A DNA stretch of 64,000 bases, taken from assembly GCA_936450465.1 (NCBI GenBank), contig OW388294.1:70714075-70778074 (forward strand), read 5' to 3'. Below, one piece after another: positions 48,345-59,430 of this stretch (position 1 is its first letter; the number at the start of each line of letters is the position of its first letter). The stretch is from Gibbula magus. Its lineage: Eukaryota; Mollusca; Gastropoda; Trochida; Trochidae. Position numbers and translations under genes: made by a program. The notes below the pieces were generated by a model. That model was not told where the DNA came from. It saw nothing but the letters and a program-made list of their open reading frames with translations, and searched no databases.

Positions 48345-50667
48345 TTAATTGAATGTCCTTTCAATCAAGCGTCTCCTTGCCTGGTATCCGTCCCTGAGTG
48401 GACCATCATAAGGCTGGTCAGTGCCGTCCTCTGCAGGTAGGGCTGGCATGGGGGGAAGGCGGTGATTGATACACAGGTTGTGCAGCTGGCACACTGCATA
48501 TACCAGGCGGTGACACTTTCCTGGCTTAAAGGGCAGACAGCCAGTCGATTTGTGTAGACATCTAGTAGACAAAAGATTTCACTTAAAACATCTTTGATTA
48601 AAAAATATCAAATAAATGTTGCAGAATCATCTGACAAAACAGTTCACTGTGTTCACTTAATCCATATATATATATCAGAATTATGTATTCATTTATTTTG
48701 GTAAATTGTACTTAAATCATTGTGGTTTGACTTCAATCAAATTTTATTTTATTTGTATTGTATTAAAGGGATGCAACTAACCGAAATCTAGACTTCATCA
48801 AGCCAAACGCCCGCTCTACTGCATTCCTTGTTTTGCATAGAGATCTGTTGAATTTCTGTTCTGCCTCAGACTGTGGGTTGCTCAGTGGAGTCATCATCCA
48901 CGGTCTGCAGGCATACCTGAAAGATTTAACATTTAAATATATCTAACATTTACACAGACATGAGAATATTATTTTTATGGGACAAATTAACTTCATGTTA
49001 TCAATTACAAAACACACATTTAACATGGTACATATACCACAACTGACATTACATTTACATCAGGAGTGCATATTATTTATTTACAAATGTTGTTAAAATA
49101 CTTAACACATTATTTTTTCTGATCTCAATATTACAAACAAAAATAAGAGAATGTATTCATATATGAATGGCAGTTTCTTTAATACCAGATACATCAACTA
49201 GTTTTGTTTATAGAATTTTTGTCATTGCATTGAAATAAATATCAGTTTATAAAGACAGCAAGCTATTTTTACCCTGAATCGCCCAGCAACCATCCTTGTC
49301 TCCCTCCAGTCTCTTCAAAATAGTTGCCTATCTTGCTGTTTCTGAATATGAAACTGTCATGTGTCGCCCCAGGCCACCTGCACACAACATTAGTGAACCT
49401 GTGTAAAAAAATTATTAAATATTACTACATAAAGTTATCATTTTTATGTCGAATGTTTGAACATACACTATCAATGTGTGTAGAATAAATACAAATTCAT
49501 ATATTTCCATCAAAGAATAAGTAAGTCTACATTGATCATTTGTTAAAGTAAGAGGTATTGACATTTAATTAAATTGTGTACAAATGATTTTGCACTTTTA
49601 TGACAATATACACAATGACAAATTAAACCATTAAATACACAGAAAAATGTCAATTAATCTAATAATCTAAGATTGTGAAAACTAAACAACCTCTCCAGCT
49701 GTTAATATCTAAAAATAGACAACCAATTTTATTGGTTAGCTTTTCATCTTACTGTAAGACGTTTCGTAACCAAACTCGATTATTACATTCTGGTCGGATA
49801 CATCACAAATACTGTCAAAGATCTAATGTATTTGTAGTTGCCGAAAACTTATACAACGTAACGACCTTTTTTCCCACTTCAAATGATAATTAAATGACAA
49901 GCAGTTAACGATGCGAAAGACTTTGCTTTGATTACGAAATCATTGTTTTCCTCGGAACTCAATGTCAAGGTTATACTATTTGTCAAAAGTTACTTGCGCG
50001 TCTGATTCCATCAAACAAATGTATGATTTATATATTTTACGTGCATAAGGCGTGAATAAATATGCACTGATGCTTCACTGTACTAAGTTACTACTAACCT
50101 TAGATCTCCGTCGCAAATAGCTTGGATATTGACGGCGTGGAAACCCTTTCGGCAGACAAAGGCCACCTCCTCACATGCTGCTGGACGGACGATCGCGATG
50201 AGAGTACCGTCGATGCATCCAAGCACATTGGGAAAGCCAGCAAGTGCGTGAAACCCTTGCTTGACTTCCCGCTGTGAGGTTACATCTTTTGGAAAGTTGA
50301 TGAGGTTGAGACCACGTGAAATAACATCAACCGTGGTCCCAATCGCCCGGGATACGGTGGGCTGCGACACACCGTGGAGGTCAGCCAATTCCGACTGAAA
50401 ACCCCCTTTCCCGAGGTATCTCAAAGTAATAAGTACTTGAAGATCGGGATTTAGAGCACGGGAACGCTGTGTTGCCCTCTCGAGCTCCGGCCGACAGAGG
50501 TCAATTACTTCCTGAATCGCTCGCCTGGACAATCGGTAGCGATTTACTAACTCAGTATCATCAAACAACTCGAGTGGAGCGGACCTGTTGCGGTATATTC
50601 TCTCAGCATTCTTCTTTTCTGCTTTTTTCACACCCAAAACATCATGAACAAACAAGTAAGACGCCAT
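48345..50667 (-). CDS. HARBI1-type Harbinger transposase, intact
   Basis: Four exons: 50099-50667, 49273-49398, 48782-48916, 48345-48561, totalling 348 codons plus stop, close to the usual HARBI1 length. An N-terminal helix-turn-helix is seen at about residues 92-109 ([18 protein letters not shown]). The DDE catalytic core is complete: D153 in GCIDGT, D230 in LLGDSGY, E266 in [11 protein letters not shown]. The conserved FTNVV.RWPG.THDS block lies between them. All introns are GT-AG and no internal stop or frameshift was found. The product excises and integrates the element together with the Myb-like partner. It resembles the domesticated vertebrate HARBI1 family, but here it is inside an element with terminal repeats, so it is a transposon gene. 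Confidence 0.93.
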
Positions 50668-50814
50668 GTTGATTCGACTAAGATTTATTTAGGACAAGTC
50701 AGACCCTATCCTAGCATTTGTCCTAAGTTAGGATATCCTAGCGCTAGGATACTTTGCGAGAATAAGATAGGACAATATCCTAACTCTTAGGATCAAAGTT
50801 AGGATATCCTAGCT

Positions 50815-50840
50815 CTAGGATCGTTTCGAGAATAGGCACC
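50815..50840 (-). repeat. Harbinger right terminal inverted repeat
   Basis: Reads GGTGCCTATTCTCGAAACGATCCTAG on the minus strand. TATTCTCGCAAAGTATCCTAG further in (about 50750) is a second, imperfect copy of the terminal motif. Confidence 0.92.
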
Positions 50841-52749
50841 CTGGACTCTGTCTTCGATGGTCAACTGTTAAATGAGACCCTAGTGCATCAGAGACAACCT
50901 GCAAGACTAAAGGGGGAAGACTGGCCGTGCTTAACAGTGAAGAAAAACGGGATGCTGTCTTCTCGGTAGTGAAACGCATGGGTAGGTATAATGAAGTAAA
51001 ACACTGTTCCACATTACAAAAAAAGCAAACGCACACAAAACATAACAATGTGTGTTATCTATGACCTGATTCGGTCACTTTTTTTCTAATTTGATATCAA
51101 ATAAAAATGTGGAAATGCGTGAGCAAATGTTTTTGTTAGTACTCAACCCCCGCGACTCTTGTGAAATAATGTTATAATTTGGACTAGAAATACATATAGT
51201 ACTTTTTTTAAAAGTTGAGATTTCACAGAAAAACAGACGAAAGAGTAACATAGCTTCTTTGATTGACATTCTAGAAATGTAATATCTTTTCAATGGTCAG
51301 TTCACATGCCAACATGCTCTATGCTTAATACGTTTGCTATATGTGTGATGAATATGTTTGTTAATAATGTTACAACTTACACAGCTCTTTCGATTTGAAA
51401 TCAGATAGTGGGTGTACTGTTTAAAGGCCATGACCACTTCTCGTGAATCGTTAACTTATATTTCAAATTAACACTCCAAATGTTTGTAGTTAACTGATGA
51501 ACAGATTGTATACCCATCCTCTAAATGATCTTAAAACCAGGAACGGATTACTGTGAAGTGCGTCGTGCCCAACCCGGAAATATTTAGAGATGTTTGTTGT
51601 TTTCACTTTTATTGTATATTAACATCTGCATGCAAATAGCTGTGATGGATTAATGAACACTTATTCGATTCGTGATTGATTAAACCAACCAAAATAACAA
51701 GGATATTAAAAAAAACTAACAAAAGAAACAAAAACGAAATTATTATATATGAGTACAGCATTAAGAGAAATTTTCATTTCAGGTGTCAAAATAGCTTTTG
51801 TTTGAAAGTGAAAGTCCCTACAATTTCCCCTGGGTGGGCTTATATTGAACATTATACATGTTTAAGATTACTTTTGTTTAATATTTCGGTTCGTATCCAT
51901 GTATATGATACATACATGAGAGTTCTTTAAGATGTGAATAACTTGTAAACATACATACTTTTTCTGTATTTAAACCTCGAAAGCATATTTTGTAAAATGA
52001 AATATAAATGGCACTTAAAAGAAAGGATGTTAAGATTACATACTTAACACAATGTAGTTACTGTTATTTCTTAATAAAACATATCCTTATCAAAGACTTC
52101 ATCCAGTAGCAGTATATTGATTTTGACGTTTTTGAATTTTGGTATTTGTGTTTGTTTTTATTTATATGAGGATTCATTATCACATAGAAGAGTTATTTTT
52201 CAGTATATTTCTTCTTTCAATAGTGTAAACTGTCATTTTCGTCGCTACATTGTTTTAAACCATATGATGTATCTGAAACTGAAACTTGTGGGATAAGTTG
52301 TGGGATAGGTTTACCAAGGAGGCGCGCTTATCGGTCTATATAGTCCTTACATTGTATATGGTGATGAAACGTTGAAAACAAATCTTGCATATTTCATCCC
52401 CATAAGTTATGATGGCGCCTACGTTCACCTAGGAGCCTCTGAGGAGGCGGATGAGGGTAAATTGGTCTGGAATGACGGCACCCCGATGTCTGGTGACTGG
52501 TTTGATAAGGATGAACCAGATGGAGGAACTACTCAGAACTGTTTGTCGGTACTGGATGGGCGACCTCATGACACAAACTGTGGACATCTCAGAGAATATT
52601 TCCTATGTGAAATGACTCAGAATTAAAATGGTTCAATGAAGCTTTTCTTTTTGGGGACCAGTATATCTGCAAAAGTAATAGTTGTCTTTACATTTTCATG
52701 CAGATACTTGATTTAAAAAAAAACAAGTAGTTGTCACTAAGGTGACATG

Positions 52750-53820
52750 ATCCCCCGCCGCAAATTAATACTTCAAAATTTAAAAATAATGTCAAGATCA
52801 GCAAAATTGACCGTCAAACATGTTAAAAAAGTCAAAGTTCCACTGTGACCTTGAGAAAAATGGCAAGGTCATCAAAATCTAATCTACCCTTTGTGTAAGA
52901 TATGATGAAATTCCAGTGAATGGTTCTTGAGATATCCCGCTGACAAGTATTACACACATGTACATCAACATGTCGAAAAATTTAAAATTCCACTGTGACC
53001 TTGAGAATAATGTCAAGGTCACCAAAATCTTATCAGTCCTTTTGCTTTTTGTAAGATATAATGAAATTTCGGTGAATGGTTCTTGAGTTATTCTGCTGAC
53101 AACCTTAACATGTACATTAACATGTCGAAAAATTCAAAGTTCTGCTGTGACCTTGAAAATAATGTCAAGGTCACCAAAATCTATTCAGCCGGTCGTCTTC
53201 CCTAGAAGGTGCTTTGAGTAAGAAATGATGGAATTCCAGTGAATGGTTCTTGGGATATTCCGCTGACAAGCTTTACATGTACATTAACATGTTGAAAACT
53301 TCAAAGTGCTGCTGTGACCTTGAAAATAATGTCAATTTCACCAAAATCTAATCAGCCCATCATCATCCCTAGAAGGTGCTTTGTGCAAGAAATGATGGAA
53401 TTCCGGTGAATGGTTCTTGAGATATCCCGCTGACAAGCTATACATGTACATTAACATGTTGAAAACTTCAAAGTTCCGCTGTGACCTTGAAAATAATGTC
53501 AAGGTCACCAAAATCTAATCAACCCGTCGTCTTGCCTTGGAGAAGCTATGTATAAAATATGAAGAGAATCCAGCGAATGGTTATTGAGATATCCAGCTGA
53601 CAAGGGTAAAATGACAAAGTCTCGTTGTGACCTTGAAATGAAGGTCAAGGTCTCAAACTACTGTAGGAACATTACTCTTCCTGTGATGAACCCATATGCA
53701 AAATATGAAAAGAATCCAGTGAATGGTATTTGAGTTATTCCATTTCGTACGGACGTACGTACGGACGGACGCAGCCGAATACTATATCCCCCGCTTCGCG
53801 CTAAACGCGCGGCGGGGGAT
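52750..53820. mobile_element. Non-autonomous element made of nuclear-receptor-site repeats
   Basis: Ends are inverted: ATCCCCCGCCGC (52750-52761) and GCGGCGGGGGAT (53809-53820). The right end also folds on itself (53786-53794 with 53812-53820). Inside are six degenerate tandem units of 145-170 bp. Nearly every unit contains TGTGACCTTGA, about 9 bp, then TCAAGGTCACC: an inverted repeat of TCAAGGTCA. CGTACGGACGTACGTACGGACGG lies just before the right end. No coding frame. Confidence 0.75.
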
Positions 53821-53900
53821 AATAAGATAAGATAAGATAAATCTTTATCGCCATGAAAAGGGAATTTGCATCGTCATAATTGAGCACACGGAAAATACAT
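53821..53900 (-). mobile_element. Possible retroelement tail with (GATAA)n
   Basis: AATAAGATAAGATAAGATAAATC followed by TTTATCGCCATGAAAAGGGA resembles, on the minus strand, the end of a LINE-like insertion with a short pentanucleotide tail. How far it continues to the right is unclear. Confidence 0.35.
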
Positions 53901-56399
53901 AAACACGTAACCAGATATAAAAATGCTAAAATATACAAATGTATTACAATTTAACAATAATTACAGCCTATATAGATATGACTTTCACGGTGTAATTAGA
54001 GATTTGAACAGTCAATGTTTGATGGAATAAAGGACATCTTTTTGCGTTTCAACTTCACATTTGGTTTTCGGTAACGTCATCTTGTTAGAAACAGTTAGTA
54101 GCAGTGAGGATCTGTATCGGATAGTATCTGTGATCCATGAGACGATGAGAATAAACTGATACTACTTGAATAAAATAGAATCAGTAAGCGCTATATGTTC
54201 ACCATCACATATTTTTCCTGAGAGGACACGTTTGGCCTTAAGGAAGGAATTGGTAATAAAAACTACTGAATGTAGACAGTGAAGCGAAGCGTAACTCGTT
54301 AGCAGACACTCTAGTCAGTTAAGTTACACAAAGATGACAATCACTTTTATCCTCGACGCGGTGTCCCTTTAAGGTTTCATTTGAAACAGATACTCTATTA
54401 GAATGTGTAACACAACTCGACAAGCATGACGTCAATGAAGTAAAATGGTAAATGATACGATAGCTTTGATACGACAATTACTTCTGGTAGGGAGACGTCT
54501 TGTATATTTGAAACATTACTGATATGAAAGATGTATATAAAAATAAATGTGACAAACTATATGAAAGAAAATCTCGGTATAAAAGTCTTCAAGATGATAC
54601 GATGTATAACATTTATTCCTAACATCAGATAATAGAACTGATTGATAAAACCAATTGAATTATTGCCATTGTCATTCATTTCAATCATTGTATTATCACA
54701 AGACAATAATGCTTATCACGTTTTGTTTTGTTACAACTCGAGTTTCTTTTCAATAAAAAGTTTTTTTAATGAAATGTTGTGTTGAGATTTTCAATTTCAT
54801 AATTCTATGAAGGTTTTCAACATACATGTTCGGTATTGAATTTTACAGAAAGGAATGTTACATTAACGTTGACACATACTCGTAATTTATAATTCGAATA
54901 AACTATAAACTATATTTCTACTTTTTACTTAAACTTAAATAACAAATAGGAAACAAAAACATCTTGAAATGGCGATTTGAGCATACAATGTGTGTATATA
55001 TATATATACACACCTCTCACGTGAAGTAAGGTTATATGTAGAAAAGAGTAAACATCAGATGGTTTGGGCTGGATCAATCTCCGTTAATACGATGAGCTCA
55101 TTTCGACCGGTGTATTGGTCTCTTCAAGTACATGTATATACATATATCAGATGTCATCAGTGGTAGGTAGTTTTAAGATTCCGTGAGATGTATTGACTTA
55201 AGCGAAAGTTTGTATGTTTGAACTACGTTCTATTGATTCGGATAGTTTATTAGATTGCCGTATTGCAATGGATAACACCCTATATTATATGATAAATACC
55301 CATCTAAATGGAAATCATCAGAGAGACCAAGCTGACCATTGGTGTTCCTTTTTATGTTTAAAATGAATATTAAGAAAATAAGATAGAGAAAGCAACTTAA
55401 TTCAATTGAAATTAATCGGTGTCTAATTTAAAACATTATGTTTCTTTGATATAACTGAGGTACAGAAGAAAGTTTACACCTCGGTTGGTTTTATCATATG
55501 TTTGATTTTCAATTACAAATATCTTATGTTTTCGAAGTCGTTCTCTAAAACTGAAAAGTGCAGGCGTTTAGTCATCAGCCAAGGCATATTTCTATGTGGT
55601 TTTAATTTTTTGGGGAAAAAATTAAATTTTAAATTCATAAATTCTTCCAAAATTAATTTGGATAAAACACAACTGTTCATCGACATGTGAAAATCAATAA
55701 ATGTGCCTCATTCTGCACACATTTACAACATTATAAACATGGTAGGAGTCTTGTTGGTGTAAAAATGATTTTATACTCCTTGGTCTGCATGTTTGAAAAA
55801 AAACCGAGTATGATTGTTTGCCGAATCAGTCAACATTGAACATTAAATAATATCCCGGTTCTATCATATCAATTTGTTTTGTTATGTATACTGTATGAGT
55901 GAAACAATAGGATGTAAAGTTTCTTTTGTACCTCAGTTTATATAGCACATGATGTCAAAGTTATAAATGTCTCGTTCTGGGTTCATGGTTCATCTTTCTA
56001 ACGTTGGAACAAGTAGACAATAATAAACGTTTTTTACTGTACATAAAATGATTACTTAATACCCATAATGAATTTACAGTTTCAAATCAAATGACTCATT
56101 TTGCACAATCATTTCATATCGTTACTGTAGCACCAAGGTGCAACACAATAAAAAATATGTCAGCTGTGATACTGAAACCATTTCGGTGTGCGCGACTGTT
56201 TTTCAAAATTTATACGTCTAAATCATGTAAATTAGTTATTTGACAACATTATTTTACAATATCAATATAAGTAGATTTAATTTACCGTTTACTGATTCAC
56301 ATTCTCCCTGAAGATGAAATGAAACCGGTAGGAGAAATTGTTTTGATAATTTGAAGCAGCCATACACCTGAACATTTGACTTTTGTGCATTATTTTACA

Positions 56400-56430
<31 letters not shown>

Positions 56431-56795
56431 TATAGAACGAATAAAGAAGTTGCATATCCCTAAAGACTAACATATTGATTGATCTTAATCACCACCAAAG
56501 ATATCTGTTTGGACAACTCTCATATCACATCCTAATTGGCAATTAACCTCCTAATATTTGAATCATTCCCACGGTAACTAATTCATGAAAAGTAAAACGA
56601 TAAAGGTTCTTTATTGATAGAAGTCTAGGAACATCGATATTTACTGTGTTCAAAGTATACATGCATATATGTACACTTACGACATAATAGAAACTTGTAC
56701 GTGAATAGTAAACACAAACTATTTTATATATAAGCTTTATAAATCTGGTATTATACTTGTCTCAAATTGGATTTCTAACAGTACAGTAACAAAGA
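53900..56795. other. Gene-free stretch with one dispersed repeat
   Basis: No supported exon. 55485-55670 (GGTTGGTTTTATCATAT, TCTCTAAAACTGAAAAGTGCAGGC) recurs at 59250-59430, so it is a dispersed repeat of unknown type. (AT)n tracts lie at 54997-55012 and 56410-56434. Confidence 0.5.
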
Positions 56796-56799
56796 TTTT

Positions 56800-57080
56800 G
56801 AATTTTATATCAATAGCGTCTGTGTTAGACAATTTCATATTTTGTAAGTAGATTTCGTTGTTCAAATCATAATTTGTTATAGAATGTGATAGATATTTAG
56901 GTCTTGAAAGGGATAATCTCCTTTGCCCACTTTGTATCATACCTTACATAGAATACGAATATCACTTTTGCCTGTAATATCCCTTCTATAAGAAACCAAG
57001 AAATAATATTCTTTCTAAATATATTCACACATATCCTTCTGAAGTAAACTCAACCCAATTGGTAGAAAACTCCCAAAAAT
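56800..57080 (+). mobile_element. LINE ORF2 C-terminal zinc-knuckle fragment
   Basis: RCSNHNL, then after a one-base frameshift IECDRYLGLERDNLLCPLC and EYEYHFCL, parallels RCSNQNL...DERLCLFC of the fragment at 20590-20850. A stop interrupts it before the end. It is a third copy of the same LINE family region. Confidence 0.65.
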
Positions 57081-57099
57081 CAAAGCCAGCCAGCCGGAC

Positions 57100-58015
57100 T
57101 GATAACTGAAATAATTCACCAGTCCGGATTAACACATACCTGTCCGGTTTTCAACATTCAAAGGCGAAGAAAAAATAACTCCAAGTGTCAACAATGCATA
57201 ATATACATAATTGGGTCATTTGACCTTACACGTTCGTATAATCATCAGTCCTTGATGTACTAAATAATATTGTTTAAAATGACTAGCCATATGGTCGACA
57301 ATTAGTTAAATTAACGCCTGCATTCAACATCACAGTAATAGACTATCGTTATTGTTTATGTTCGCAAAACTATGGTAGGTCATCCCATACGAGAACAAGA
57401 TACACTGACAGTTTGTAGCTTTGAAACATGATTATTATACATAATTTATAAATCTGTTTTATAGATGTTGGTTAAACGATCACAAAATACTGTCGGCAAA
57501 CACAACCATATCAGTGAACACTCTGATTGGTTGGAGCAGGTTTATTTTAATGCTCCTTTTTTTACTTTCATCAAATCAAAAATAAATGTCTCTTTGATAG
57601 TTGGTACCATACCTCCGAATTCCGATAAGACCAAACAAGTAATATGAAAACATGCAAAGCTATATCGATTATATTATATAGATATTGATTTGTTGATCCG
57701 AAACATCTCATGAGCAGTGTAAACAGCACATATGGTGTGGTGAAACGTATCAAAGCTAAATAATTTTTTCTGAAACAGAATGGATGCACCTTCATCACAC
57801 TTTGTTTTTTTCTCGGGCCCTTGAGTTTTCACTTCTCTTTTACTTACCCAATATCAGAAGTTTCGTTGTTGGTGTACCTACTTTTGATGTACCCACATTG
57901 ATGACTTTAGAGAACAAATACTACACTTTGCTTTCCTTCCTCACACATGGTGTTTGCACTGCGTTCTTCAAAATGTCCTTTTTTCATTCAAAACGCCGTG
58001 TGAACCCCGAAAACC
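57100..58015. other. Gene-free stretch
   Basis: No supported exon. CCGGACTG (about 57093) and CAGTCCGG (about 57119) form a short hairpin. Frames on both strands at 57465-58047 overlap and lack splice context. Confidence 0.4.
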
Positions 58016-58690
58016 ATCGTTTTTTTTTTACACGAACAAGCTTCTAAATCTGCTGCGTTTTCGACTCAACTACCACGCTCTCAATACCACCATGTGCGTT
58101 CCTTGTGGGTTTCCCTAATGCGTTCTTACTATGTCGCTATTGCGTTCTGTAAATGTACACAAAGTTCATCAAGTTCCTCCTACGTTCTCACTGGCTTACA
58201 AATACCCCACTACGCAGGCGCGAAGATCAGAGGTAGATTCACGCTGAAACTGCTCATTAGTCTATTGCCTATACGACGGACAGCATCATAATGACAAGAC
58301 GTTGACTCTCTCGAGCCATAATGATGTATGTATAAAAGTAGCAACCCCGTGAATACCCAGACATAAGTAGTGCATTTCCAACTCGTTCCAAAGACTTCCC
58401 ACTACGTTTCTAATACGTCCAAGTAGTTTCCGTTGCGTTGCCATGGTGACTGCACGTTCCCCCGGCACTCTCGCCGGAACCGCGAACCTCTACGTTTGTT
58501 TTGAACATGTTCAAAACAAACACAGAGGTTCGGGGTTTCTTGGTCTTTCTTGGAGTTCCAAGTGGGTCCTTAAGAGCTTCCACTGCGACCCTAACACGCT
58601 CTACAAGCTCTTACTGCGCTTCTCTCGCGGTTTGCTTCATTTCAGAACCAATTGAGAACACCGTGAGAACGCATGCCCAGTGTGGCAGGA
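58016..58690. repeat. Degenerate phased minisatellite with GAACGY words
   Basis: On the minus strand the words GAACGCA, GAACGTAG, GAACGAG and GAGCGTGG recur at multiples of roughly 10-11 bp, separated by purine-rich spacers (TAGGGAAAC, GTGGGAAGT). G+C is much higher than in the neighbours. Several short frames on both strands cross it, none convincing. A 48-bp palindrome lies inside. Confidence 0.5.
58484..58531. repeat. 48-bp near-perfect palindrome
   Basis: GAACCTCTACGTTTGTTTTG followed by AACATGTT and CAAAACAAACACAGAGGTTC reads the same on both strands apart from one dinucleotide pair. There is no spacer, so it would extrude as a cruciform. Confidence 0.9.
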
Positions 58691-58859
58691 GATCATAAAT
58701 AACGTTGGAAGTACCCTCCTTTCTTAAAAAAAACAACACATTTTTCGTATCCATTAAAACAATTTTTTTTTAAGTGTTTATTCATTTTATTAAAATAAGA
58801 ACAATTTCTTACACATGTGTAAATGCTGTGCTTGCAATTAAAATTTTTGCAATTTGCAA

Positions 58860-59110
58860 CAAAACTAAAATGCCAGCTTCATCAATGGTTGTATTAATTT
58901 ACATTTATATTCTAGTAGGTAATTAAAAATGACGAAGGAACCATTGACATTTACATCAATTTGAATTTAGTGAGGCACACTAAATATCTCGTTCAATTAC
59001 CATTTTTATGAAATGAATGAACGGATTGGTTTTACACGAGCGATAGCAAGCAAGATATCAATAACATTCAAGTTTTTTTTTCTAAAATGGTACTAACATT
59101 ATGACGTCAC
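58860..59110. repeat. Lectin 3'-flank repeat, copy 3
   Basis: AAAATGCCAGCTTCATCAATG, ATTGACATTTACATCAATTT and TTACCATTTTTATGAAATGAATGAACGG follow the copies at 31480 and 38010. An eroded foldback with CGAGCGATAGCAAG is included. It lies downstream of the partial lectin gene at the right edge. Confidence 0.7.
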
Positions 59111-59430
59111 AGTTACATAAAAAATCATAATCATGTTGTAAGTGCACCAGTGTTACACTATTGCAATATTGCCCAATATTTATTAGATTCACGCTGAATT
59201 TTCGGGATCGGGCGAGAAATTAAAATACCAGGCGAAAGATAGTACACGCTTCTGTTGGTTTTATCATATTTAATATATGTTTTTTAAACGCAATTATCTC
59301 AAGTTTTCGATATCATACTCTAAAACTGAATAGTGCAGGCATTAAGTCAGCAGTCAAATAATACTTTTTTAAAATGAAATTTTGAATTTAAAAATTCTGC
59401 AAAAAATATTTTAGATAAAACATGTGAGGG

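Larger units (their letters stand above)
43913..50840. mobile_element. Complete PIF/Harbinger DNA transposon (6.9 kb)
   Basis: Terminal inverted repeats begin GGTGCCTATTCTCGAAA at both ends and stay similar for at least 25 bp, with repeated ATCCTAGCTAGGAT-like palindromes further in. The target duplication is CTG on both sides (43910-43912, 50841-50843); CWG is the duplication I recall for animal Harbingers. Two convergent genes fill it: a Myb/SANT-like protein on the plus strand and a DDE transposase on the minus strand, the standard pair for this superfamily. Both spliced frames are open, so the copy may be autonomous. It sits at the junction of a MITE and a lectin exon. Confidence 0.92.
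41944..52626 (+). pseudogene. PAN/C-type lectin pseudogene disrupted by nested transposons
   Basis: The four-exon plan of the intact lectin is visible on the opposite strand. Exon 1 is 41944-41978 (MWYKLIFLISVV, donor GTAAGT). Exon 2 is 42319-42568 (PAN domain, 250 bp against 260 in the intact copy, so frameshifted after PNCS). Exon 3 is in two pieces, 43749-43793 (EWCNLDRRYIFFRGTG) and 50843-50981 (LCLRW... to GGRLAVLNSEEKRDAV), separated by a MITE and a complete Harbinger element. Exon 4 is about 52407-52626 (GASEEADEGKLVWNDGTPMS to CEMTQN, with EPD at the EPN position). Further lesions are an in-frame TGA at 50873-50875 and an exon-4 acceptor (ATAAG|TTATG) that has lost one G and shifts the frame. 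Exons 1 and 4 remain clean, so decay may be fairly recent. Confidence 0.85.
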
